From Clonostachys chloroleuca (lineage: Eukaryota; Ascomycota; Sordariomycetes; Hypocreales; Bionectriaceae): 64,000 bases of DNA. The notes below the pieces were generated by a model. It searched no databases and was not told where the DNA came from. It worked only from the letters and a program-made list of their open reading frames with translations. The translations under genes were made by a program, and so were the position numbers. Each line of letters starts with the position of its first letter. Position 1 is the stretch's first letter. The DNA lies in the NCBI GenBank assembly GCA_037952775.1, contig JBANAY010000003.1:25172001-25236000 (forward strand). Reading direction: 5' to 3'. Shown here in pieces: positions 12,076-21,684 of the stretch.

Positions 12076-13848
12076 ATGGCCTCCGATTTCGACGAAGACG
12101 AGTTGATCCAGCTCGCGTTCCTCCGCGACGAGGAGACTGATGCGCTCATCTCCGCAGGCTTGCTGAGCGAGGACTTGCGTCTCACCTCTCCTCTCGACAG
12201 CGAGGTCGTCTTCTCGTTCGAGGAGCTTGTCCTCACCGTCACCTCGCATGTACACTATCCTGTGCGAGATATCGATTGCCAAGTGGAAAACATGAGCCTT
12301 CCTCGCGAGGTCGTTGACGTACTCCGCCGCCAGTTGAAGCAAATCATGACCAGCGCCCAGGAGACCAACAATCTGAAGAATTGGCGAGACCGAGAAAATG
12401 GAAATGCCTACGGCGTATTCGAGCCTGTCATGGCCATCCTGCAACTCGCGCAGACAACAGCGCACTACCTCGCCGAATACCGTTCACTCAAGCTCACCAA
12501 GGACGCCCCATCCGACGACACACCAGACGAGCACCTCTGGTTCCTCCCAAACGCAAAGCAACCCGTCCAGATCGCCAGCCTGGTCCCTTCGTCGACTACA
12601 GAGCTGGCCTACCGCCTCCTGCACACCTCTCCCAAGCAGATCGCGGCCCTCATCCCCGGCGAATTCCGTGTCGTCCACGTCGAGCAGGTCCTCCGAACAG
12701 ACCTCGCCCGTGACTTTGAGCAGTTCCAGAGCAGCCTGCGCAGAAAACTGTCCCGCCTTCCCCACGACCAGCTCCGCCGCCACATCCCCGTCGAGCTCCG
12801 CAGCCGTCGCATCGAAGATATGGTCGACCATCTCGTCAAACCCCGCCTGACCTTCCACGGCACCCAGCGCCAGAACGTGCCCAGCATCGTCCGCCACGGC
12901 TTCGTAGCTCCTGGAGCGCGCAACCCGGAGCAAGGGGCAGCGCAGGAGGTGCGCTGCGGGTCTACTTACGGCCGCGGGATCTATTCGTCGCCCAGTGCCG
13001 CTTTCTCGCTCAGCTATAGTGATGGCAAGCTGGTACGGGACTCGAACAAGGAGTTCTCTGGGCTTAAGCTGATCGTTTGCGCGACCATTATGGGTCGATC
13101 GCGTGTGATGTTCCGAGATGATGGGTGGCGGGCCGAGGACAAGGCGTGGGAGGGCGCCGACTCGCATGTGGCTAATGGAGGAATGGAGTACATTGTCTTC
13201 GATGCTGCTCAGATCATCCCTGTTTATGTTGTTCACCTGGACTGGGGAGCGGACAACGCAGAGCACCTCCTCCCTGGTGCGGACAGCTGGGGCAATTCGT
13301 CGCGGTGGAAGGGGCTAGTACGCAAGACCGAAATGGCCCCCGGAGACAGACAACGAGCGAAAGAGGCCGTCTTTGCGCGAGCAGCAAAGTATTTCCCCTA
13401 CGGCTACGGCCCTGCATCCGGAAAGAGGTTTGTGGTGGAGGAGGTGGGCGAAGTATCTGACGACGAGGAGAACTACGGAGATTACCAGAACCTTGAGGAA
13501 GACGATACCGCTGAGAACACCGAGTTCTGGTCTTGGGTTAAGGCGGGGGAGATGGAGGACGACGACCCTCTGATGGAGGGGATGCACAATGCGGATGAGT
13601 ACTTGGAGAAGCGCCACGCTTTGGTGATACCACAGGGCTTTGCGCGCACTGCTGATGCCTGGGACAGCCTCGAGATACCAAACTCAAAGAAGGATGAGTC
13701 TGGTAAGAAGGACAGCGAGGATGTGGATGATGATGATCTCCATCTCGACCTGTTGATGATGGATTTGGATGACGCGACAAAAATTGATGATGCCGATGAT
13801 ACCCCAAGCTACGAGGAGCTCCAGCCCTCAATGAATAAGAATCTGTAG
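12076..13848 (+). CDS. PARP-type ADP-ribosyltransferase domain protein
   Basis: Single exon, 590 residues, clean ATG at 12076. Residues of about 1-95 (ELIQLAFLRDEE..., SLPREVVDVLRRQLKQI) look like an RWD-type domain. The catalytic domain starts near residue 257 with LTFHGTQRQN (motif His) and continues with GSTYGRGIYSSPSAAFSLSY (Tyr of the H-Y pair) and a beta strand, GLKLIVCATIMGRSRVMF. The third triad position of the PARP fold cannot be assigned by eye, so mono- versus poly-ADP-ribosylation is open. The last 150 residues are Asp/Glu-rich and probably disordered. Some fungal relatives carry a C-terminal E2 (UBC) domain; I do not see one here. Likely a cytosolic or nuclear signalling enzyme; its substrates are unknown. 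Confidence 0.85.
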   Translation: MASDFDEDELIQLAFLRDEETDALISAGLLSEDLRLTSPLDSEVVFSFEELVLTVTSHVHYPVRDIDCQVENMSLPREVVDVLRRQLKQIMTSAQETNNLKNWRDRENGNAYGVFEPVMAILQLAQTTAHYLAEYRSLKLTKDAPSDDTPDEHLWFLPNAKQPVQIASLVPSSTTELAYRLLHTSPKQIAALIPGEFRVVHVEQVLRTDLARDFEQFQSSLRRKLSRLPHDQLRRHIPVELRSRRIEDMVDHLVKPRLTFHGTQRQNVPSIVRHGFVAPGARNPEQGAAQEVRCGSTYGRGIYSSPSAAFSLSYSDGKLVRDSNKEFSGLKLIVCATIMGRSRVMFRDDGWRAEDKAWEGADSHVANGGMEYIVFDAAQIIPVYVVHLDWGADNAEHLLPGADSWGNSSRWKGLVRKTEMAPGDRQRAKEAVFARAAKYFPYGYGPASGKRFVVEEVGEVSDDEENYGDYQNLEEDDTAENTEFWSWVKAGEMEDDDPLMEGMHNADEYLEKRHALVIPQGFARTADAWDSLEIPNSKKDESGKKDSEDVDDDDLHLDLLMMDLDDATKIDDADDTPSYEELQPSMNKNL

Positions 13849-14725
13849 ACTAGCGTTATGAATAAAATGATCATTGTATCTACCTGTTTGAAGATTGTGA
13901 CGAGAGATCCGGTGGTTGCCGCAGCCGGCTTCTCAGGCACATTAGCACTGACCAATATAGCAGAGCTAAGCACTGACCGTGAAATGTTTAGCTGCTTCAT
14001 TGTGACTTCTTCCGAACTGTAACCTGGGCGAGATATATAATTTGGAGGTTAGGAAGCAAGAGTCAGTAGGCAGCCTTGAGAGTAACGTAACAGGCCTATG
14101 CATTGAAATACTGACATCGGTGACGAAAAACAGTCGAGGCGCGAGTTGTACTTGCCGGAAATTAATAAACCTTTGGGACCAAGTCCCTTCGGTGAGTGTG
14201 CATTTTGATATTGCTTCTCTTTGATTTAGTGCTAGAAATGTACTGCAAGTCTCTGCACATAACTGAGAAAAACCTTACTCGCCTTGATGCAACGAATAAG
14301 AAAGCCTACTAATCATCTGTCTAAGTGGAAGCTCTCAGAAGAATTTCTTCCCATCACGTAGTTGCTGCACGAGGGATAGGTTCGAACCATTTCGGTAACG
14401 GAACAGCTGATCAAATTTAAAAGGCCATATCTTCGCTCTAGGCCTGCTAACATGCGACGTTCCTCCATTAAAATTCAATAGATGCCGATGGCATACTTCT
14501 GCATGCCTTTTCATAATCTCGTCCGTGAATCTCCTGTAAGAGAAAATACTTTTGCGCCTCTGCCTTGAACTAGGCCTTCAAACGATGCTCCAAACTAAAC
14601 GCCGAGTGAAACTGAAAGCTGAAATCCTGCCCATTCGACTACCAAACAAGGAAAGAAAATCAAACGCACAAGTCCCTGGGTCTTTTGCAATTTACAAATA
14701 GCCCGTGTGCCGGAACGTCCTCTCA
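13849..14725. other. Convergent intergenic region
   Basis: Between two convergent genes; holds their 3' ends. AT-leaning, no gene. A GGTTCGAACC palindrome near 14390 was checked as a tRNA B-box and not supported. Confidence 0.4.
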
Positions 14726-15847
14726 TCAGCGGCGGTAGCCGACCCTGCCAAACGCCCACATCGTGTCCATCATTGAGCCGTACTCTGGCCCAGGATACCC
14801 ATAAGGATCTCCTCTCTGACCCCGACCATGACCCGCATCCCACATGTCCTGAGGCATGTACCCCGGTTCCGGTCGTCTAGAAGGCGGGATGACCCTCCCG
14901 TAGGCACCCACGCTCTCTGCTGGATACTGCATGGCAGGCGAGGGAGACAATTCGGTAATCATCCGCGCGGGAAGCGTGTCTTGGACGAGTGCCACCCTGG
15001 AATTAACCATGGAGGACAGTGCCGTTTCCTGGCTGCTTGTGCTGCGTCGAGCGATGGCGGCGTCAACTAATGCTTCGATGTCTGATTTCAAGTCTGGAGA
15101 CTTGCTGCGTGTCTTGTCTTTCTCGCCACTGTCCGTCTGGGTCCCTGAGTCTCGGTAGTCAACCTTCGCCAAGCAGCCTTCATCGACCATTCTGGGCCTT
15201 TTGGGCCTAGGCATACCAGAGCGGCTCGCCTGTCTTTTGCCCTGTGTGGAGAGCGGCCGTAAAAGGTCGCGGTTGGGGGGCGTGGCGTGCCTCGCGGGCT
15301 CGGTCTTGGGGCGCACGATGGGCTGCGGAGCAGGCGCCGCAAGAGGCTCAGAATCGTCAACTTCGGCCTTCTCATGTTGGGAGACGTCGCTTAGAGCCCA
15401 TTCAACCGGCTCGATCTTCAATTTTAGCGACCCCTTGGCACCACCCTCCTCGGTCGGCTTGGGAGAGCCCTGATTCTCAGCAGCCATTGCACGTAGCTGC
15501 TCCTCGGCCCACTCATCAAGATATCTTCTGGATACGTGTTGAGCATAGAGGTCACCGTCGCGATGGCCCAAGACGGCCCTCGCGGCTTTTGCTGCGAGAT
15601 ATGATGCCAGTTCTGGCTTCGCCTCCTCTTCCGTCGCGTCGAAAAACCTCTGGAACCGCTTGCTCATACCATGGGCTGACCAAGTTCGTGCAGAGGAAGG
15701 CTTGTAGCGTTCTAGATTTTGAACGATTTGATTGTAAAGAAGCGGGAGATTCTTTGCCTTGGGATGAATATGATTGATGATTGTTTGGTGGAATTCCTGA
15801 TTTGCCTGTTCGGCCGTAAGCTGAAGGTCTTCAGGTTCCTGCGACAT
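14726..15847 (-). CDS. Conserved-looking hypothetical, probably nuclear
   Basis: Single exon, 373 residues, ATG at 15847. I do not recognise a named family. Residues of about 1-130 look folded and helical (FHQTIINHIHPKAKNLPLLY; SKRFQRFFDATEEEAK; ELASYLAAKAARAVLGHRDG; SRRYLDEWAEEQLRAM). The rest is low-complexity, with a basic patch (SGMPRPKRPRMVDEG) resembling a nuclear localisation signal, and a Pro/Gly/Tyr-rich tail. Codon use matches its neighbours and no intron is needed. Function unknown; a chromatin- or RNA-associated role is only a guess from composition. Confidence 0.7.
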   Translation of the reverse strand: MSQEPEDLQLTAEQANQEFHQTIINHIHPKAKNLPLLYNQIVQNLERYKPSSARTWSAHGMSKRFQRFFDATEEEAKPELASYLAAKAARAVLGHRDGDLYAQHVSRRYLDEWAEEQLRAMAAENQGSPKPTEEGGAKGSLKLKIEPVEWALSDVSQHEKAEVDDSEPLAAPAPQPIVRPKTEPARHATPPNRDLLRPLSTQGKRQASRSGMPRPKRPRMVDEGCLAKVDYRDSGTQTDSGEKDKTRSKSPDLKSDIEALVDAAIARRSTSSQETALSSMVNSRVALVQDTLPARMITELSPSPAMQYPAESVGAYGRVIPPSRRPEPGYMPQDMWDAGHGRGQRGDPYGYPGPEYGSMMDTMWAFGRVGYRR

Positions 15848-16918
15848 TTCGAATTGGATTTATATCTCCTGTTGAAGGCGTTGCGTTTGAAGAGTTGGGG
15901 ATAGAAAGGCTGGGAGCTTTCAGGTTAACAGGAGATGTACGAAGGAGGTGAGAGGGTGGATGAGTATGGGTTGTGAGGGGTCTGAGATTAAATACACGCT
16001 CTCGGAGAGGAGTGGCTAGCGAGAAAAAAGCAGGAAAGGGGGAGGATATGCAGATATTTGTCTGATCTTGTGTGTTTAATGCGTGTTTGTTGTGCACAGG
16101 ATGTGTATTGGGGTGGTTGTTGGGCTCTATTTTGCGTAGGTCTGTCTGGTTTTGGGGCCTAAATGTAAATATTTTGGGAGGAAGATCACGGAAAATTCGC
16201 CTATGATTTCATCTACGGCTGTGAACTTCATCAATATTAGAAGTGTTAGAGAGAATTGAGTCTATTTGATGGCTATGCCAATTGGAACGGTACGTAGTTA
16301 TCGTGGGTTGATCAAAATGGTAAGGATTGGTTCTCTAGAAACCGAGAGCCTAGCAGTTGAAAGGCAGTCTACTAGGATGATGCATGCTTGCAAAGGGTAG
16401 CTGCCCTGAATCCGGCAGCTTTCATCGGAGAGGAAGAGCCCAGTAGCCATGTTTTCCTATCAAGCCTTAGCGAAATGGCGGGAAGGATGGCCAACGCAGT
16501 GAGGGCGGTGTACGGCATCAGGTCTGCCGCGGTAAGCTATTATGAGCTATTGAAGCGTGCACTGACTAAGAATTGGCAAGAAATCACATAGGGAAATGGA
16601 AATAGAGGAGTCGATTGACTGTCACGATGTTTGGTGGCGGCGCCGCAGACATAATGTGTTGGCGCTGCTGGCGGGAGATGAGAAGAGGGGTATCACGTGA
16701 TCATGCATCGGAGTCCCGTTCTCTGGTGACTCCCGATGCCCCAAGCCACACACCAGCCACAGCCTCAACTGTGGCGGGGCATCGAGACCAGAACCCACCT
16801 CGCAGCGTGTCGTTTTCAAACTACCCCCGCCATTCCTTCGAAAGAATCGACGTACCTCCTGCAGCCTTCCCGTCTGGAACCGTACCTACTGACGTGAGGT
16901 TGCAACACCGATCCGGAC
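15848..16918. other. Divergent promoter region
   Basis: Separates the start of the leftward hypothetical (15847) from the start of the Mob2-like gene (16919), so it should hold both promoters. Contains a perfect TCACGTGA palindrome at 16693-16700. No gene. Confidence 0.5.
16693..16700. promoter_or_regulatory. TCACGTGA E-box palindrome
   Basis: Perfect 8-bp palindrome about 220 bases upstream of the Mob2-like start. The CACGTG core is the binding site of bHLH factors such as Cbf1-type regulators in fungi. Use here is inferred from position only. Confidence 0.4.
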
Positions 16919-18078
16919 ATGTCCAGCCTACTCTCGGGAATGTGAGTCCTGCCCTCCCCGTGCATCCAGGCCGCCCGCCGCACCTGCACCGCCGCTTTGG
17001 GCCTCGCTGACTCCTTTTCTCTCAGCAACGCTCGCTTCAGGGGCGCGGGGCGCACTGGCAGAAGCCCCGGTCCTGGGCCAGAGGGGCCTTCTCAACCGCC
17101 CGCCGCTCCGCCACCTCCAGGCCCAGCGACCACGGCGTCGTCATCCATCGACGGCCCGGTCTCGAGCTGGCCCAGGCCTCTGCCCGCGTGGCTGAACCGT
17201 GCTTCGGCCAAGCACATTGTCAAGGGGAACTTCATGACCCTCAGCGCTCGGCCGAAGACGGTTGAGCCAGGCGAGTGGATCGCTCATCAAGGTTCGTCAA
17301 TCTCACTGCTGTCTACCTGCTTGGCTGCATGCTGACTCTCTCATCCAGTGGTTGAACACTATCGTGTGCTCTGGAACTTTGTCCGTGTCATCCACGAGAA
17401 GGATGATGACGGCAAGACCATCTGCAACCGCACAACCTGCCCCAAGATGTCTGCAGGAAAGTGAGTTCTCCTATCTTCTGTCTGATTGAGATTCGTCATG
17501 AAACCTCTGTCGTTATGCATCTAGGCCTCTAACAGGCAACCAGGAATCACTCATACACCTGGTTGAACAAGAACCACGAAGCCGTTGAGCTCCCAGCGTA
17601 CGAGTACATCACTCTCATGCAGAGATGGATCGCCGGGAAGGTCGACGACATCAATGTCTTCCCCACCGACCCAGCGGGCGTCTCCTACGCCGCGGAATCC
17701 GCACCCGCCGAGGATGACTGGGTCGGCCGACGCTCTGGTTTCCCTAAGGAGTTCCTCGGCATCTGCCGCACCATCTTCCTCCAAATGTTCCGGGTCTACG
17801 CCCACCTGTTCTGGGACCACTTCCTGGAACCGTTCTACCACCTCAACCTCGAGAAGTCTCTCAACAGCTGCTTCAGCCACTTCATCCTCACCGCTACCAC
17901 CCTCGACCTCTTGAAGCTGGAAGACATCGAGCCCATGAAGCCTCTCATCGACCTCTGGGCTGCTGATGGCACCTTCCCCCCGAGTCCAAGGCGTACACCT
18001 ACGCTGATGTTGAGCAGGGCAAGGAGCTTATGGAGCTCAGCGCCGCCGCTTAGCTTACTGCTTCCATGGGCAATGTAA
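16919..18078 (+). CDS. Mob1/phocein family, Mob2-like NDR-kinase activator (3' frameshift)
   Basis: Exons 16919-16941, 17026-17291, 17349-17460 and 17544-17976 onward; introns are 84, 57 and 83 nt. The start MSSLLSGINARFRG is built across intron 1. A Pro/Gly-rich linker is followed by the Mob core: VEHYRVLWNFVRVIHEK, the zinc-site region CNRTTCPKMSAG, NHSYTWLN, YEYITLMQRWI, DDINVFPT, and LGICRTIFLQMFRVYAHLFW with CFSHFIL, including the HxxxH-type histidines. The zinc and TWLN region is closer to Mob2 than to Mob1 or phocein. Known role: co-activator of NDR/LATS kinases (COT1/Orb6) in polarity. At C6 (17976-17981) the frame leaves the expected path: as read it ends at 18078 (311 residues); with seven C it would end ESKAYTYADVEQGKELMELS... 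at 18053 (303 residues). Confidence 0.85.
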
Positions 18079-18269
18079 GGGCCCTGAGAAGACTGATGGT
18101 ATTATATAAGGTACTTGGCCAGATGGGTGCCTTGGATAGGGCACCTTTGGATACGATACTCATGATCATAGCGCTGCTACCAAATTCATAGCCAAATTCA
18201 ATTTTCCAAATGCAATTTTCAAATGCAATTACCGCTTGCTAATAACGACGTGCCCTAAATACCGTGAGA

Positions 18270-19776
18270 CTATTGCTGCCGGGGCCGGCTCCGGGGAGGT
18301 ACCTCTGCCTCGCCTTCATCATCTGCGTCCCGAGAGCGCTTTCTGTTCTCTAGACCTGCCGCCTGCTCTTCAACTTTTTTCTGTATCCGCTGATACCTGA
18401 CCTTGACCCAATCAAATATCCAGGTCTGTCCCGATTCAGGTATGGAGCGCGCCTTTTCAAACTTCTTGATCAGCTGGCGATAATTTGGCAGTTGATCAAA
18501 GCGCAAATTCCGTGCATGCTCCATAAGGAAATGCACCTCCGGCAGCCCGGAACAAAGCGCGTCCAGCGTGATCTTCGCCCGCTGCTCCAGGCACAGGGAG
18601 TCTCTCGCATCCCCCCATGGCAATTCACCCTTGATTAGCTCGATAAGAGTGAGGCCCAGGGACTCGAGGTCGTCTCGGTATGATCTCGCTACGGCAAAAA
18701 AAAAAAAAAAAAAAAAGCTGTCAGCACATCCTTACTTACGTCCTCGCCCTCTCATTAAGCGCTCTAAGCGCCGGGGGGCATACTTTTTCCTCGCAGAGCT
18801 TCCAGAGGTGCGTAGTACGCTGTCCCCAGCAGGCCGCCGACCCTTTTCACTTTCTCCCTGTGCTTGATGTCTTCAAATGTCGTGGCAAGTCCAAGATCAA
18901 TAAGGTACAGCGTGTTGCCGTTCTTGCCAGACCCCATGGCGAAGTTGGTCGGCTTGACATCGTTATGGATGATACCCTTCTGGTGAAGACCTTGCAGGCG
19001 CTTGAGCGCCTGGATGACGATGTTGCACAGAGTATCCTGGGTGAAGGAGTGTTTGCAGTACTCCCACAAATTCCATAATGACGGGCCAAGCAGGTCCGTC
19101 ACCAGGGCATTGTACAGCCCGCCTCTGGTCGTGCCCGTCCAATGTAGTTTGGGGTAACTGTGGGGAGGGAGCTTGCGGTATAGCCGTCCCTCAAGCTTTA
19201 CCGTCTCCTGCCCCCGGGACGGTGAGCTGACCTCTTGGTTGACCTCCTCAAGTTTGATAGCCACTTGTTGATTGGTTTTCTTGTCGGTGCCTTGGGAGTT
19301 GCGTGTCAGATTCTGTCGCTTGGGAAAGTCTGCGTGCGTAAACGAGGTGCGAAGCATGTTTACTCACCTACGTACACGCGGCTGTAGCCTCCGGAAGCAA
19401 TCTTGTAGTCTATACGGAACCTTCCGTCGGCGATTGTGATTTCCTGGATCTGCTGGATCTGCTGGTTCTCCTGGGTGTCCTGGGTCTGCTGGGTCTGCTG
19501 ATTCTCCTGGATATCCTGGGTCTGCTGGTCCTGCTGGTCCTGTTGGATTTCCTGGTTCGGCTGGTTTTCCTGATTTTCCTGGGTCTAGGACTGGGATTAG
19601 ACTGGGCTCATCGAAAGAAGTTGATGAGGGAATGGGCCAAGATACTTGCCGCCATTGTTTAATGTTCAAACAGATCGTTCAGTGAGATCTTGATGCGGTG
19701 GCTGTCGCAAGTATTTAAATTGAAAGTTCGTCGTGAGGATACTTGGAGAAGCTCGAAGAGGCAGACTTTTCTCCAT
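18270..19776 (-). CDS. CK1-like protein kinase with Gln/Asn-repeat N-terminus
   Basis: Supported exons: 19584-19368, 19290-18784 and 18688-18270 (introns 77 and 95 nt, phases fit). The N-terminal part is a Gln/Asn/Asp/Thr repeat (units such as QQDQQDQQTQDIQENQ). Then comes the kinase: glycine loop KIASGGYSRVYVG, VAIK lysine, LLGPSLWNLWEY as in casein kinase 1, catalytic loop HNDVKPTNF (Arg of HRD replaced by Asn, Asp and Asn kept), DLG in place of DFG, GTAYYAPLEAL, and YRDDLESLG. The basic/acidic tail (ENRKRSRDADDEGE) looks nuclear. Essential catalytic residues are present, so it may be active. The 5' end is unresolved: a TAG blocks the frame at 19585-19587, so a first exon is needed; one phase-compatible option is ATG 19776 to 19672 with a weak GTTTGA donor, giving 415 residues. 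Confidence 0.7.
18696..18716 (-). repeat. Poly(T) tract inside kinase intron
   Basis: A run of 21 identical bases (T on the coding strand) sits between a GCTGAC branch site and the GCCGTAG acceptor of the last kinase intron, forming its polypyrimidine tract. Confidence 0.85.
19440..19584 (-). repeat. Minisatellite encoding Gln/Asn repeat
   Basis: Imperfect tandem repeats of 6-9 nt (CAGCAGACC, CAGGAGAAC and similar). In the kinase frame they read Gln/Asn/Asp/Thr; one frame over they read a collagen-like Pro-Gly-x pattern (PGYPGESADPADPGHPGEP). Confidence 0.75.
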
Positions 19777-20315
19777 ACTAGAGATCAACTATTTATGGCT
19801 AATCTGTCTACTTCTCTGGCTATTCAATCGACAGCAGTATCTATTCCACGATCAACCACCCGCTGGATATCTCAAAGTGCTCAGTTCCCATACACAAAGG
19901 CGTTTTGTTCCTCAGACCAATCATTGTTGAGCTTTGTGTGCGCGAAAGGACAAACAAGCGGCTCTTTCTTCGATCAAGTTTATAATTGAGATTGGCAACA
20001 TAGCCGACAGAGACGAATTGTGACGAACAAAGCTGGACTTGACTAGACTCGACTTTTATTTTCGACGTCCATGGTCGACGTCTGTTCTACTTTCGACGTC
20101 TATTCTCTACATCACGAGGGGCCAATGCGTCTCTATTCTCAGATCCTGGGGTATATCATGGAGTCGACGGCCAGCTCTTCTCGGATGATATCCCCATATC
20201 CTCGATTGACTCTAATCCCACCCATACCCGTTGTCAGGTAGCACTGGACAGCTGCTGTGAATAATCCCCAAAATACGGAATACATAAACTAAAGAGATAG
20301 ATATAACTCTCCACC
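19777..20315. other. Divergent promoter region of the kinase/GPVG pair
   Basis: Roughly 0.5 kb between divergent genes. A cluster of TCGACGTC-type palindromes (TTCGACGTCCATGGTCGACG near 20062-20081 and again TTTCGACGTCTATTC near 20092) could be a shared regulatory site. No gene. Confidence 0.4.
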
Positions 20316-21684
20316 ATGGCCACTCTGCCAGTCGAAGAGGTAGTGCTCACCGAGGCGGTCCTGGAACGCTTCGAAGAGGAATTTCAAAACAGGAAATGGG
20401 ACACCTTTGAACTCCCAGACGGTCCCCTGCCCCCCCTCGAGAGGTTTGCAAGACATGGAGGTCCGGATCTCAGCGATCTGCGATTTGTAAGTAGCTGCCC
20501 CTGACCCATTCTCCTCTCAAACCACCTTCCTACTCTTCCCTCATCCTCATCTTCATCCTCATCACTGACATGCCGTTCGTTCACAGGACAACGACGACCC
20601 CAACTCTCGGGAAAAGCCCCGAAGCTGCTCACTTGGAGTAGGCCCACGTTCACAGGTCAACGACCTTCCCAACTCTCGGGAAAAGCCTCCAAGCGGCCCA
20701 GTTGGAGGAGACGCCCCAGCTGGAGACGGCCCAGTCGGAGGAGACGGCCCAGTTGGACAAAGCGGCCCAGTTGGACCGTCCAGCAATCGCTTCGGTGATA
20801 TCCTCACCTCGTACAACATCCAGCCTCTGGGGGAGGTATTATCAGAGCAGCAAGAGGCCACCCACGATCTGGACCGGATGGAGGCCTGGGTCAGAAACAC
20901 CCTGAGCCAGACCGAGGTGCCTCACACCCCCGTATCCAAACAAGCCTTCCTGCGCTTCCGCCCCCTCGGCGCATCCCATCTGCCCGGCAACGTCTTCGAC
21001 GACTTCTCCCAGTACTTCTGCCTCCGGAGATTCGCCGACAAGAACCCATCCGTTCAGGTGAGGCAAAACCTCAAGTTCAGCCCGGAGGCCTCCATGACGG
21101 ACGGGAACACCGAGCCCGCCGTGGCCCAATTCTGCGACGGCGCCGACGTCACCTACCTCCTCCAGGACCTCCACCGCCAGCTCGGCGCCCTCGTCGACCC
21201 CAGCACCGACTCCGAGGGCCCCATCGCCCCCAACTTCTTCCTCGAGACGCAGACCCCCTCGGAGCGGCCCGCCATCCTGAGGAACAAGGCCCGCGAGGTC
21301 GGCGCGTACGGCGCGAGGGCCGTCTACACCCTGCGGGGGCACGCCGACGAGGATAGCCTCCGCCGCCGGGATCACGAGATGCTCGCCTTCACGGCCACGT
21401 TCGAGGACGGCAACCTCAAGCTGTACGGGCACTCGGTGGGATCGGCGCGGTCCGGCAGGCAGCAGTTCCGGATGCGGCTGATCGCATCCTTCGCCGTGGA
21501 CTCGGACGTCGAGACGATGAGAAGGGCGTCAAAGCTGCTGTGGGGGCTGAGGGCCGAGGCGATGAGGCTGCGGGATGAGGCGGTCGAGGATGCCAACAGG
21601 CGGCATCAAGAGGATGAGGTGAGTCGGGACTCCATATTCATTGGGTATGATGTGTTAAATGACGACGATGAACAGGCGCCTTGA
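20316..21684 (+). CDS. Unknown protein with GPVG repeats, possible degenerate PD-(D/E)XK-like domain
   Basis: Exons 20316-20486 and 20587-21684 (100-nt intron) give 422 residues; the start context CCACCATGG is excellent. Parts: an acidic N-terminus (VLTEAVLERFEEEF), two copies of an N-D-x-PNSREKP module, a Gly-Pro-Val-Gly repeat (GPVGGDAPAGDGPVGGDGPV), then about 300 residues that look globular. The C-terminal part (PNFFLETQTPSE..., REVGAYGARAVYTLRG, FTATFEDGNLKLYGHSVGS, FRMRLIASFAVDSD) recalls large fungal families of nuclease-like domains of unknown function. However, the ExK-like position reads E-T-Q, so activity is doubtful. It ends in a long helix. Divergent from the CK1-like kinase. Function unknown. 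Confidence 0.7.
20578..20700 (+). repeat. 69-bp tandem duplication including a splice acceptor
   Basis: The stretch CGTTCACAGG-CAACGAC...CCCAACTCTCGGGAAAAGCC occurs twice with a 69-bp period. The first copy spans the intron acceptor (CACAG at 20582-20586); the second copy carries the same CACAG at 20651-20655. Confidence 0.8.

Noticed and set aside
14380..14400. GGTTCGAACC as a tRNA B-box
   Set aside because: No A-box, acceptor stem or anticodon arm could be built on either strand.
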